Positions 40,639 through 48,943 of a DNA stretch of 52,285 bases are shown piece after piece; position 1 is the stretch's first letter; every line of letters starts with the position of its first letter. The notes beneath the pieces are model-generated. The model was not told the DNA's origin, did not search any database, and was given only the letters and a program-made list of their open reading frames with translations. This stretch comes from Actinomycetes bacterium (GTDB lineage: Bacteria; Actinomycetota; JAHEXW01). The stretch lies in assembly GCA_023251915.1 (NCBI GenBank), contig JAHEXW010000012.1, positions 1-52,285 of the forward strand, in the 5' to 3' direction. Both the position numbers and the translations under genes were made by a program.

Positions 40639-41288
40639 CAGTCTTTAATGTCGGCGGGAGGCTCGGTGTCCTCAGGTGCGGCGTCTTCCGTCGAAGCAAC
40701 CTCCGCCGAAGCAACCTCCGACTCGGAACGCTCTACGTCATTGCGAGCCTCCTGTTCTTCAGGAGCCGAAGCAACCTCCCCCGAAGCAACCTCCGACGAA
40801 GCAACCTCCCCCGAAGCAACCTCCCCCGAAGCAACCTCCGCCGCCGCGATGTCCTCAACCGGAGCTTCCGCCACTTCATCCAAACCTAAGCGCTTACGTT
40901 CGCTGTCAGAGTGAGCGATATCCTCGCTGGCAGGAATGCCGCCCTCAACAAACATCTCTTTGACGCGGGCTTTCTTGCCGACCCGCTCGCGCAGGTAATA
41001 CAGCTTGGCGCGGCGTACCGTTCCACGCGTTTTGATCTCGATCTTGGCCAGCATAGGGCTGTGCGTCGGAAACGTACGCTCCGTGCCTACGCCGAAACTT
41101 ATTTTGCGGACAGTAAACGTTTCCTGCAACCCGCTGCCTTGCCGTTTGATCACTGTGCCTTGGAATACCTGGATGCGCTCGCGCTCCCCCTCGACAACCC
41201 TGACGTGGATCTTAACCGTATCGCCAGCCTTGAAATCAGGAATGTTCTTGCGCAGATATTCACTCTCAAATGCCTCGATCTTACCCAT
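40638..41288 (-). CDS. rplS: Ribosomal protein L19 with a repeat-derived C-terminal tail
   Basis: Residues 1-113 are a normal, complete L19 (about 115 aa in most bacteria): [37 protein letters not shown] and [10 protein letters not shown]. Residues 114-216 are an acidic, low-complexity tail. Its middle reads [20 protein letters not shown] and then [10 protein letters not shown]. The DNA for this part is a copy of the dispersed hairpin repeat plus 15-bp tandem units of its 3' arm. The tail is in frame and ends at a stop that overlaps lepB. Acidic L19 tails are not part of the conserved protein, so the extension is probably disordered and hangs outside the ribosome. Confidence 0.93.
   Translation of the reverse strand: MGKIEAFESEYLRKNIPDFKAGDTVKIHVRVVEGERERIQVFQGTVIKRQGSGLQETFTVRKISFGVGTERTFPTHSPMLAKIEIKTRGTVRRAKLYYLRERVGKKARVKEMFVEGGIPASEDIAHSDSERKRLGLDEVAEAPVEDIAAAEVASGEVASGEVASSEVASGEVASAPEEQEARNDVERSESEVASAEVASTEDAAPEDTEPPADIKD
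40693..40839 (+). repeat. 15-bp tandem repeat (GAAGCAACCTCC + 3) within rplS
   Basis: The 12-mer GAAGCAACCTCC occurs at 40693, 40708, 40768, 40783, 40798, 40813 and 40828. The last five are in perfect 15-bp register. The first two are separated from them by the body of the hairpin repeat. Read on the minus strand, each unit encodes E-V-A-S plus one variable residue. Confidence 0.92.
40728..40779 (+). repeat. Hairpin repeat copy 6, inside the rplS coding sequence
   Basis: ACGCTCTACGTCATTGCGAG is followed by the hairpin CTCCTG-TTCTT-CAGGAG and the 3' arm GAAGCAACCTCC. It is full length and lies opposite to the coding strand. It is translated from the minus strand as [19 protein letters not shown]. 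The frame is open throughout. Confidence 0.9.
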
Positions 41289-42073
41289 TAATCCTTATCT
41301 CTCCTTCGCTCTTTCTCGTAATCATGCAACAGCCTTTCGGCCAGCTGTGTTTCTTCTTTGGTCAGGTTCGCCCGCCGCAAGAGATCGGGCCGGCGCCGCG
41401 CGGTCGCGATAATTGCTTGGTCGCGACGCCATCTAGAGATTTTACCATGATTCCCGCTTAAAAGAACATCCGGAACCGCCCGTTCGTTAAATATTTGCGG
41501 CCTCGTATACTGCGGGTACTCCAACAGGCCATCTTCAAATGATTCTTCGAGCAGCGAGGCCGCGTCGCCCAAGACGCCCGGCAGCAGCCGAGTGACGGCG
41601 TCAGCAACGACGGCAGCCGCCGGTTCCCCGCCGCTCAGAACGTAGTCTCCAATCGAGATATCGTCTGTGGCAATTTCGTGTATCCGCTCGTCAAGCCCCT
41701 CATAATGCCCGCAAACCAGCACTAGCCGCTTGGCCCGAGAGAGGTCACTAGCAAGCGTCTGGTCAAAGACTTTGCCTCTGGGAGTAAGAATGACGAGCCT
41801 GGTGTCTTTGGGCGCTTCGGTCATAGCTTTGGCGATGGCCAGCGATACGGGCTCCGGCTTCATTACCATCCCCGGACCGCCTCCGAAGGGATAATCGTCT
41901 ACCGTCCGGTGCGCGTCGCGCGTAAAGTCACGGATGTCGCTGACATTAAAATCAAGCAAACCCTTTTCAATCGCTATCCGACCGACGCCCTCGGCGCAAA
42001 AATCTGCAAAGTAACCGGGGAATATGGTCAAAATGTCTATCCGGTAGGGGGAACCCCCGTCTGCTTGGTTCAC
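41288..42073 (-). CDS. trmD: tRNA (guanine-37-N1)-methyltransferase
   Basis: TrmD methylates G37 of tRNAs reading CNN-type codons and prevents frameshifting. The SPOUT-knot motifs are present: [27 protein letters not shown] and [11 protein letters not shown]. The 261-aa length is slightly above the usual. Its stop overlaps the rplS start by one base, and its start overlaps the rimM stop. Confidence 0.95.
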   Translation of the reverse strand: MNQADGGSPYRIDILTIFPGYFADFCAEGVGRIAIEKGLLDFNVSDIRDFTRDAHRTVDDYPFGGGPGMVMKPEPVSLAIAKAMTEAPKDTRLVILTPRGKVFDQTLASDLSRAKRLVLVCGHYEGLDERIHEIATDDISIGDYVLSGGEPAAAVVADAVTRLLPGVLGDAASLLEESFEDGLLEYPQYTRPQIFNERAVPDVLLSGNHGKISRWRRDQAIIATARRRPDLLRRANLTKEETQLAERLLHDYEKERRRDKD

Positions 42074-42315
42074 AGTTCCAACAACCCGGGCAACGGCTCA
42101 ATAACCATCTTCCCTGCCCGCAGATCGATAACCTTTATAACTTGGTGTATCGCAGGCAACAGAACCTCATTTCCGGCGTCGTCCCGCACAGAGTAGACAT
42201 CATTCGCGCCGGTGAAAATGATTCTTTCGACACGGCCAAGCGCTCGGCCATCTGTCGTTTCAACCGACAAACCGACAATCTCATCGTAATCGTATTCGAC
42301 TCCGTCAGAGATCAT
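42070..42315 (-). CDS. rimM: RimM C-terminal (PRC-barrel) domain only
   Basis: RimM assists maturation of the 30S head and normally has an N-terminal RimM domain (about 90 aa) and a C-terminal PRC barrel. This 81-aa protein contains only the barrel: DEIVGLSVETTDGRALGRVE, TGANDVYSVRD, EVLLPAI and PLPGLLEL. The preceding khpA stop codon is directly upstream in the same frame, so no longer N-terminus is possible. The position between khpA and trmD is exactly that of rimM. The missing half is either dispensable here or encoded elsewhere. Confidence 0.88.
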   Translation of the reverse strand: MISDGVEYDYDEIVGLSVETTDGRALGRVERIIFTGANDVYSVRDDAGNEVLLPAIHQVIKVIDLRAGKMVIEPLPGLLEL

Positions 42316-42564
42316 TTACTTATCGTCGATTTCGATGTTGACGTCGCCTTCGTCACCCGCTGCGGCCCGCAACACTGTCCGCAGAGCCGACGCGACGCGC
42401 CCTTTTTTGCCGATGACGCGACCCATATCGTCCGCCGCGACTTGAACGTGCAAAACAAGCTCGTCGCCGCGCTCCCGGGTTGTCACCCGGACCTCGTCCT
42501 TAACGCTGGCTACCGCCACAACCAGAGTCTCCGCCAGCAATCGTAATCTGTCTTGATTTTCCAT
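42316..42564 (-). CDS. khpA: KH domain RNA-binding protein KhpA
   Basis: This 82-aa protein is a single KH domain with the GxxG loop in RVIGKKGRVASALRTVL. KhpA is an RNA-binding protein, which often works with KhpB/Jag in cell-envelope control. It is flanked without gaps by rpsP (stop TAG then ATG) and rimM, the usual place of this gene in Gram-positive bacteria. Confidence 0.92.
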   Translation of the reverse strand: MENQDRLRLLAETLVVAVASVKDEVRVTTRERGDELVLHVQVAADDMGRVIGKKGRVASALRTVLRAAAGDEGDVNIEIDDK

Positions 42565-42855
42565 CTAGACTGCCTTTTTCGCGATCTTTATGGCCGCTTT
42601 TTTCGGAGTCTCTTCGATTGCTCCCGCAATCGTCAGTAGTTTCTTTACCGTATTAGTCGGCTGCGCTCCCTGGCCAAGCCAAGCCTTCGCTTTTTCCACA
42701 TCAATCTCGACGACAGAGGGTTCGGTTTTGGGGTCGTAAAAACCTATGCTTTCGATAAAGCGCCCGTCGCGCGGCATCCTGGAATCAGCGACGACAACGC
42801 GATATGATGGAAGTTTTTTTCTACCTGTTCTGGTCAACCTAATTTTTACTGCCAA
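42565..42855 (-). CDS. rpsP: Ribosomal protein S16
   Basis: The N-terminus [20 protein letters not shown] and [10 protein letters not shown] identify S16. The track start (GTG, 42864) lies within the Shine-Dalgarno sequence GGAGGTG. The TTG at 42855, six bases after GGAGGT, gives M-AVKIRLTR, the family N-terminus, and 96 aa. The C-terminal tail is lysine- and alanine-rich. Confidence 0.94.
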   Translation of the reverse strand: MAVKIRLTRTGRKKLPSYRVVVADSRMPRDGRFIESIGFYDPKTEPSVVEIDVEKAKAWLGQGAQPTNTVKKLLTIAGAIEETPKKAAIKIAKKAV

Positions 42856-42894
42856 ACTGTGCACCTCCTTCGTGGTTTCTCGAGAAATTATTAC

Positions 42895-44223
42895 CTATCC
42901 TGGAAAACCAGCCGGCCAGCCGCGTTTCTTCGACTTGCCCTGGGCTGACTTGACCATCTTGCGCATCGCATCAAACTGCTTGAGCAGCCCGTTTACTTCT
43001 GTAACTGTCGTTCCGCTGCCGCGGGCGATGCGGGCCCGCCTGCTCCCGTCAATCAGCCGGGGAGTTTGTCGTTCCTGGCTGGTCATCGACTGGATGATTG
43101 CTTTCGTTCGACCCAGCCCCGATTCTTCAACTTCAGCTCCCCGCAGCTCTTTTGGCAGCATATGCTTCGGAAGCATGCTAATCATATCATTGAGCCCGCC
43201 CATCTTGCTTATCTGCTCTAGTTGGGACAGGAAGTCGTCTAAGGTGAAAGCGTCTCGCTCCAGTTTCTCCGCCAGAGCACGCGCCTCGGATTCGTCCACG
43301 GCCGTCTCGGCCCGTTCTATCAGGCTTATTACGTCACCCATGCCGAGTATCCGGGCCGCCATTCTATCCGGATGGAATACCTCAAAGTCTTGCGGCTTCT
43401 CTCCGGTCGACACGAACATGATCGGCTTGCCGGTGACCCGTTTGATCGATAGAGCGGCACCGCCGCGCGCATCGCCATCCAGTTTTGTTAAGATAACGCC
43501 CTCAAAATCTAGCGCATCGTCGAACGCGCTAGCCTGGTTGACCGCGTCTTGACCGATCATGGCGTCAGCCACGAACAGTATATGCCCGGGCTTCACTGCG
43601 CTCTTTAGAGCGACTATCTCGGCCATCAGATCGTTGTCAATGTGCAGCCGACCGGCCGTGTCCACAATGACCACGTCGGGTTGAGTCCCGGATTCGCCGT
43701 GGACCGCGGCTGCGGCGATGTCAATCGCCGTTTGACCCGTTTTGCCTCGCCAAACGTCAACATTCAGCTCAGCGCCCAGACTAACAAGCTGGTCTTGCGC
43801 CGCCGGACGATACGTGTCCGCCGCCACCAGCAATACTTTCTTGCCTTCCCGTCTTAGAAGAAGTGCCAGCTTGGCCGCGGCGGTCGTCTTGCCGGAGCCC
43901 TGCAGTCCGGTTAACAGGATGACGTCCGGCTTTTTGCCGATCTTTAACTGCACGGCCGATTCGCCCATGACGCGCGCCAATTCGTCGCGCAGCACCTTGA
44001 CGACCTGCTGACCGGGCGTAAGGCTCTTTAGAACAGACTCACCTAAGGCGAGGTTTTTGACATCGGCGACAATATCCTTAACAACTTTAAAGTTGACGTC
44101 CGCTTCTAACAGCGCCAACCGAATCTGGCGGCTTGCTTCCGCGATATCCTTCTCGTCAACGCGCCCGCGCCCGCGAATTCCGGCTAATATGTCAGTGAAG
44201 CGTCCGGCCAATGTGTCAAACAT
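42895..44223 (-). CDS. ffh: Signal recognition particle protein Ffh
   Basis: Ffh binds signal peptides and SRP RNA and docks with FtsY. The 442-aa protein has the N-domain (1-85), the G-domain with GLQGSGKTTAAAKLA, DTAGRLHIDNDLM and TKLDGDARGGAALS, and the methionine-rich M-domain (about 300-430) with SMLPKHMLPKELRG. It is followed by rpsP after 39 bases and preceded by a hairpin-T-run element. Confidence 0.95.
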   Translation of the reverse strand: MFDTLAGRFTDILAGIRGRGRVDEKDIAEASRQIRLALLEADVNFKVVKDIVADVKNLALGESVLKSLTPGQQVVKVLRDELARVMGESAVQLKIGKKPDVILLTGLQGSGKTTAAAKLALLLRREGKKVLLVAADTYRPAAQDQLVSLGAELNVDVWRGKTGQTAIDIAAAAVHGESGTQPDVVIVDTAGRLHIDNDLMAEIVALKSAVKPGHILFVADAMIGQDAVNQASAFDDALDFEGVILTKLDGDARGGAALSIKRVTGKPIMFVSTGEKPQDFEVFHPDRMAARILGMGDVISLIERAETAVDESEARALAEKLERDAFTLDDFLSQLEQISKMGGLNDMISMLPKHMLPKELRGAEVEESGLGRTKAIIQSMTSQERQTPRLIDGSRRARIARGSGTTVTEVNGLLKQFDAMRKMVKSAQGKSKKRGWPAGFPG

Positions 44224-44245
44224 GAGCCATCTCTCCTATACCCAT

Positions 44246-44283
44246 AAAAAAAGACCCCGCTAAAAGTCTTTTGCGCAGGTCTT
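44246..44283 (-). terminator. Rho-independent terminator between ftsY and ffh
   Basis: On the minus strand AAGACCTGCGC and GCGGGGTCTT form an imperfect stem around an A/T-rich loop, followed by TTTTTTT. It ends only 22 bases before the ffh start codon. It may end the smc-ftsY transcript or act as an attenuator for ffh. Confidence 0.7.
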
Positions 44284-44318
44284 CTGTCCTTTTATTCTAA
44301 AGAGTTTCGGAACAGGTG

Positions 44319-45242
44319 TCAATCCAACAGGGCCGCCGCGAAATTGTTGGAATCGAAGTCTATCAGGTCCGCTTCCGTCTCGCCGGTACCGAGCATAACC
44401 ACCGGCAGTCCGGTCGCACGGGCGACGGCAACCACGATGCCGCCCTTGGCCGTACCGTCCAGCTTGGTCAGAATCAGTCCGTCCAACCCGATCTTCTCGG
44501 CAAATGCTGTCGCCTGCGCCAAACCATTCTGTCCGGTTGTTGCGTCCATCACCAGCCATGACAGCAAATGCGCCTCCGGCAATTCTCTCGTCAACACGCC
44601 TTTGACCTTCTTAAGTTCTTCCATGAGCGGCGCCTTTGTCTGCAGCCGGCCGGCCGTATCGATAATCAAGTAATCAGCGCCTCTCGCTTTCGCGGCAGCG
44701 GCGGCGTCGTAAGCAACAGCGGCGCTGTCGCCTCCGCGCTTGTGCTTGACGAGATAAGCTCCGGTCCTGTCCGCCCAAACGGCGACTTGCTCGATGGCGG
44801 CCGCTCGAAATGTATCCGCCGCAGCAATGACTACAGTTCCGCCCGCGTCAGCGAAGCGGCGGGCTAGTTTCCCGGCCGTGGTTGTCTTGCCTGTTCCATT
44901 CACGCCCACGAGGAATATCACAGTCAATGACGCGTCATGTTTGCCAAGGATTGGGGCAGGAATCATCTCGGCCGCAATGGCGGCTTGCAGCATCTCTTTA
45001 AGCTCGCCGGAGTCGCCGGGCGGGTGGCGAAGCGCGTCGCGCCGGATACGGTCAATGATCTCTGTTGCGGCGGTCAGGCCCATATCGGCGCCGATAAGTA
45101 TCTCTTCCAACTCATCCCAGGTCTCGTCGTCGAAAACGCCCCGGCCGAAGACCCTGTTTACGGGTGCCGCCAGCGAGTCGCGGGTTTTGGACATCGCGCT
45201 CTTAACCCGGCTCAGCCAGCCGTTTGCCGGGATCGCACTCAT
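44319..45242 (-). CDS. ftsY: Signal recognition particle receptor FtsY
   Basis: FtsY is the membrane-associated GTPase that receives SRP. The 307-aa protein has a short N-domain and a G-domain with VGVNGTGKTTTAGKLA, DTAGRLQTKAPLM and TKLDGTAKGG. It lacks the long acidic A-domain of some bacteria, so membrane binding depends on an N-terminal amphipathic helix (NGWLSRVKSAMSKTR). The ATG shares a base with the smc stop. Confidence 0.95.
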   Translation of the reverse strand: MSAIPANGWLSRVKSAMSKTRDSLAAPVNRVFGRGVFDDETWDELEEILIGADMGLTAATEIIDRIRRDALRHPPGDSGELKEMLQAAIAAEMIPAPILGKHDASLTVIFLVGVNGTGKTTTAGKLARRFADAGGTVVIAAADTFRAAAIEQVAVWADRTGAYLVKHKRGGDSAAVAYDAAAAAKARGADYLIIDTAGRLQTKAPLMEELKKVKGVLTRELPEAHLLSWLVMDATTGQNGLAQATAFAEKIGLDGLILTKLDGTAKGGIVVAVARATGLPVVMLGTGETEADLIDFDSNNFAAALLD

Positions 45243-48145
45243 CAGACGGCTGCCTCGTCAAGTTTCTGTGACAAGACCTTAGACACTCCGTCCTTTTGCA
45301 TGGTTACACCATACAAAATGTCAGCTACTTCCATCGTCCGGCGCTGGTGCGTGACAATTAAGAACTGCGCCTGGCTCTTAAACCTCTTAATCAGCGCGAC
45401 GAATCGTTGCAGATTAACATCGTCCAAAGCCACGTCGGCCTCATCCAGCAGATAGAATGGCGCCGGGTTAATCTGAAACAAGCCGAAGAGCAGCGCCAAG
45501 GCGGTCATCGCGCTTTCTCCGCCGCTTAAGAGAGACACTTTTTTTAGACGCCGCCCGCTCGGCTGAGCCTCGATCTCAATCCCCGTTGTCATGATGTCGT
45601 CAGGATTGGTCAGAATAAGCTGGGCCTTCCCATCGGGGAACATGTTCTTAAAAACCTCCTGGAAAGATTCGTTGACTTTGTTGAATATCTCCAGGAACTT
45701 CTCACTCATCTGCGTGTCCATCAGCCCGATCACCTTGTGCAAACTTCTTTCACTGCGCCGGAGGTCTTGAGTCTGTGTCTCCAAATGTTCTTGCCGTTCT
45801 TGCACTTCGGCGAATTCCTCCGCGGCGATCGGATTGATCGGCCCCATATAGTCGATCTTCGCACGTGCCTCGCGCATCACGCTGAGCAGTTCTTCTTTGC
45901 CGCGCGGCTTCGGATAAGCTTTTGCGGCCGCGTCGGGCGTCAGCGCAAACTCGGCTTCCAGCTGAGTAATTAGAGCAGTGATTTTGGGTTCGAGTTGTGC
46001 CTCGTAAATCTCTTCTCGGTGGCGATCGTTTTCAATTAAGGCTATCTGTTTCTCGACCTCTGCCAGCTGTCGTCTCGTTCCCGATAGCTCCTCGCGCGTC
46101 TGCCGTTCGACCGTTCTGGCTGAGCCGATTTCCTCTTCCGTTAATGTTTCATACCTATTGATAGCCCCCAAAAGACGTTCGCTTAGCTGTCTTACGTTTG
46201 CCAATTCTTCGGCTTGAGCGCGCATCATGGCGGCGTCCAGCGGCGCCGCATCCGCGGGAGCGGCGCTTACGCCTGCGGCTTGGCTGCGTTCCCGCAAAAC
46301 GCGTTCGCGCTCCTCCATGACTTGCAGTTGAATCTTTTGTTTCGCGGCCTCGCTTTGCCAAGGAGCCATGGCTTTGTCTCGTTCTGCTAACGCGGCCACT
46401 GCTCTGGTCTGCGCCTTTTCGGCCTCTGCGCGTTGTTTGGCCAGCTCGGCAACTTGGACACGAAGCTCCTCCAGACGGCGTTGCCGCACCAGAATATCTT
46501 CGCTGCCGCGAGCCCGCGGCGCCGCGAGACCTTCGTTTATTGTCTCTCCGGCCTCGGTGACAAAGAACGCCCCGACAAACTCGGGCCGGGCCGCGTATTT
46601 CAACGCGATTTCGATGTCTTGCGCCAGAAAAGCGTCTCCGAAAAGCGCTCCAAAGACGCGCTCATCCAACCCATCCGGCTTGACGAACTCGTTAAACCGT
46701 TTTAGTCCTGCGAAACTTTCCGCTCCGGTTGTGGGCTGTTTCAGCAAGGGGCCGATAAATATTGCCGGCCATTCCGTTCCGGATTCAATGAGCTTCCGCG
46801 CCGCTCCGACGTCTCGCCCTACCAAAGCCGAAAGACGACGCCCGAGAAGACGCTCTACCGCCGCCTCCTGACCGGCTTTTATTTCAATCAAGTCCCACAA
46901 ATAGCCGCTTATCCCGGACGGCCAGGTTTTCTTCGACGGTGCGGCCTCTCCCGCCAGCTGCGCCAGAAACGCCTCTTCCGCCTGTATCTTGGCCTGGACA
47001 ACGCGCGCCGCCGCGTCCAACTTGGCGATATCCGCTAGAGCGGCCGCGACGGTCAAGGAAATTTTGTGTTGTTTGTCCGCGTTGGCCAAGCTCTTCTCCG
47101 TCTTGGCCAAAGTCTCGGTCAGTTCACGCTTATCCGCCGCCAGCCGGCCCAATTCAGCCGCCAACCCTGCCGCTTCGTCAACAAACCGTTCCCCCACTAA
47201 CCGCAAATTGTTTTCTTTCTCCCGGAGAATGCCCACTCGTCCGCGCAACCGTTCGGCGTTCGTCGCCAAAGCGAATCGTCTGTCCTTCATAATCTCTAGC
47301 TTAGTCATGATATCGGACAGCGTCGTCTCAAGCCGCGCGGCTTGCTCCCGGCCCGCCGCGGCGGTTGCCGCCGTGGCGGCCAGCCGTTTGTCGGCCGCTT
47401 CCGTTTCAGTCTTTTGCCGATCGCTGGTTTTAGTCAGATCGGCCAGTTCGCGTACTATATACTCGGCCTCGGCCGTACGCAGGGCGTCGACTAAGACTCT
47501 GTGATCTTTAGCAACTTTCGCCTGTGTCTCCAGAGGCTTAAGCTGTCTTCTGATCTCGGCCAGGATATCTCTGACGCGTATCAGGTTTCTTTCCGTCGCT
47601 CCTAGCTTCCGCAGCGCCTTTTCCTTCCGCCTTTTATATTTTGCCAGACCCGCTGCTTCTTCAATCAGCACGCGCCGCTCATCCGGGCGGCTATTTAATA
47701 TCGCGTCCAAGCGGCCTTGCCCGATGATGCTGTACATTTCGCGGCCCATGTTGGTGTGGACAAGGAGTTCGTTGATGTCTGCCAGACGGCAAGCGGAACT
47801 GTTGAGAAGATACTCGCTCTCGCCGGATTTATAAAGACGCCGGGTGAAGGCCACTTCGTCATAATCGATAGGAAAGACGCGGCTGGCGTTATCAAACGTG
47901 AGAGTGACCTCTGACACACCCATCGGAGACTTCTGGGCACTGCCCGCGAAGATCACGTCCTGCATCTTCGTCGATCTCAATGACCGGGCGCTTTGTTCGC
48001 CTGTGACCCAGAGAAACGCGTCAACGATGTTGCTTTTGCCGCTGCCGTTGGGGCCAACGATGACCGTCGTGCCGGGTTCAAAGTTTAGGTCGCTTTTAGC
48101 GGCAAATGACTTGAAGCCTTTCATCGTGAGTGACTTTAGATACAC
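45242..48145 (-). CDS. smc: Chromosome partition protein SMC, short-armed
   Basis: SMC with ScpA and ScpB organises the chromosome. The N-head (1-165) has Walker A GPNGSGKSNIVDAFLWV. The first coiled coil runs to about 410, and the hinge covers about 410-550 (ISGYLWDLIEIKAGQEAAVE). The second coil runs to about 825. The C-head has the signature VSLLSGGESAMTALALLFG and Walker B PFYLLDEADVALDD. The total of 967 aa is about 220 less than in Bacillus; the loss is in both arms about equally, while heads and hinge look complete. Confidence 0.93.
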   Translation of the reverse strand: MYLKSLTMKGFKSFAAKSDLNFEPGTTVIVGPNGSGKSNIVDAFLWVTGEQSARSLRSTKMQDVIFAGSAQKSPMGVSEVTLTFDNASRVFPIDYDEVAFTRRLYKSGESEYLLNSSACRLADINELLVHTNMGREMYSIIGQGRLDAILNSRPDERRVLIEEAAGLAKYKRRKEKALRKLGATERNLIRVRDILAEIRRQLKPLETQAKVAKDHRVLVDALRTAEAEYIVRELADLTKTSDRQKTETEAADKRLAATAATAAAGREQAARLETTLSDIMTKLEIMKDRRFALATNAERLRGRVGILREKENNLRLVGERFVDEAAGLAAELGRLAADKRELTETLAKTEKSLANADKQHKISLTVAAALADIAKLDAAARVVQAKIQAEEAFLAQLAGEAAPSKKTWPSGISGYLWDLIEIKAGQEAAVERLLGRRLSALVGRDVGAARKLIESGTEWPAIFIGPLLKQPTTGAESFAGLKRFNEFVKPDGLDERVFGALFGDAFLAQDIEIALKYAARPEFVGAFFVTEAGETINEGLAAPRARGSEDILVRQRRLEELRVQVAELAKQRAEAEKAQTRAVAALAERDKAMAPWQSEAAKQKIQLQVMEERERVLRERSQAAGVSAAPADAAPLDAAMMRAQAEELANVRQLSERLLGAINRYETLTEEEIGSARTVERQTREELSGTRRQLAEVEKQIALIENDRHREEIYEAQLEPKITALITQLEAEFALTPDAAAKAYPKPRGKEELLSVMREARAKIDYMGPINPIAAEEFAEVQERQEHLETQTQDLRRSERSLHKVIGLMDTQMSEKFLEIFNKVNESFQEVFKNMFPDGKAQLILTNPDDIMTTGIEIEAQPSGRRLKKVSLLSGGESAMTALALLFGLFQINPAPFYLLDEADVALDDVNLQRFVALIKRFKSQAQFLIVTHQRRTMEVADILYGVTMQKDGVSKVLSQKLDEAAV

Positions 48146-48158
48146 GTAACTCCTAGAT

Positions 48159-48935
48159 TTACTTCTTTATGTTGTAGCTTTGCAGCCGCCAGATATAAGC
48201 CGCTTGCGTGAACAGCGTTTTCGTTTCGCCCGCTTGGCTGCCTACAGCCGCTACGGGCCCGATTCCGGGCGCCCACCAGACGTACATGACTGTCCGTTCT
48301 GTTTGCTTGCCTGCCGCTACCGGTTCGCGAACAACGCGCACCATAAGGCAATCAAAGAAGGCGCCGGCTGGCGTCAGCACTTCCCCTCGCGCAACAACGG
48401 TTCGCGCTACGGTATACTTGCGCGCGGGCGTGTCTTTCGATGCGATAGTATCAGTCCAGCTGCTCCCTACCGCTGCGGGAAACACCAGCAGCCGCTCAGG
48501 ATTTGTATACCTTTTAAATGTCGGCGTCCCGTCCGAGTCCACGGAGCTCTGACCATAAACGCTAAGTGCCGACGCGGAGCGGCTGATAAAATTGAACAGG
48601 GGCACATCACCGGACTGAACGGAAGGAAAAACCTCCTCCGCGTAGTCGGCCTCCGGGAACTGCCCGTTTGCGGGCGCCTGGCTAACCTTTACCAGGCGGC
48701 TTCGGAAGATGGCGTCACCACTTCTCTGGGTGAAGTCCCACGGGCCTTTGACATCGAACGAAACGGTCCGCGTCGCTTCCAGACCGCTATTTTGATAAGC
48801 CGCGAATGTGGTGCCCGTCGTCACGGGAATGTCTTGAGCCACTATCTTGGTTTTTGGAGACAAGGCACAGCCGCCAGCCATAAGGGACGCAATGATTAAA
48901 CAGAACGCGAGTTTGCGGCTTTGCGCGAGACTCAT
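48159..48935 (-). CDS. Putative lipoprotein, unknown
   Basis: I use the ATG at 48935 (MSLAQSRKLAFCLIIASLMA) with GGAG six bases upstream. This places a lipoprotein signal peptide at the very N-terminus, with lipobox MAGGC. The track start at 49001 lies inside the upstream gene. The mature part (about 235 aa) is beta-rich, with VVARGEVLTPAGAFFDCLMV and YVWWAPGIGPVAAVGS, a pattern seen in exported proteins with a DUF3108-like or similar fold. No catalytic motif is seen. It lies 13 bases upstream of smc. Confidence 0.72.
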   Translation of the reverse strand: MSLAQSRKLAFCLIIASLMAGGCALSPKTKIVAQDIPVTTGTTFAAYQNSGLEATRTVSFDVKGPWDFTQRSGDAIFRSRLVKVSQAPANGQFPEADYAEEVFPSVQSGDVPLFNFISRSASALSVYGQSSVDSDGTPTFKRYTNPERLLVFPAAVGSSWTDTIASKDTPARKYTVARTVVARGEVLTPAGAFFDCLMVRVVREPVAAGKQTERTVMYVWWAPGIGPVAAVGSQAGETKTLFTQAAYIWRLQSYNIKK

Positions 48936-48943
48936 AACGGCTC

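Noticed and set aside
40648-40914. Plus-strand ORF over the rplS tail (88 aa)
   Set aside because: It is a low-complexity antisense reading of the tandem repeat, and no start signal is seen.
46368-46871. Plus-strand ORFs inside smc
   Set aside because: They are shadows of the SMC coiled-coil and hinge coding sequence with no motif of their own.
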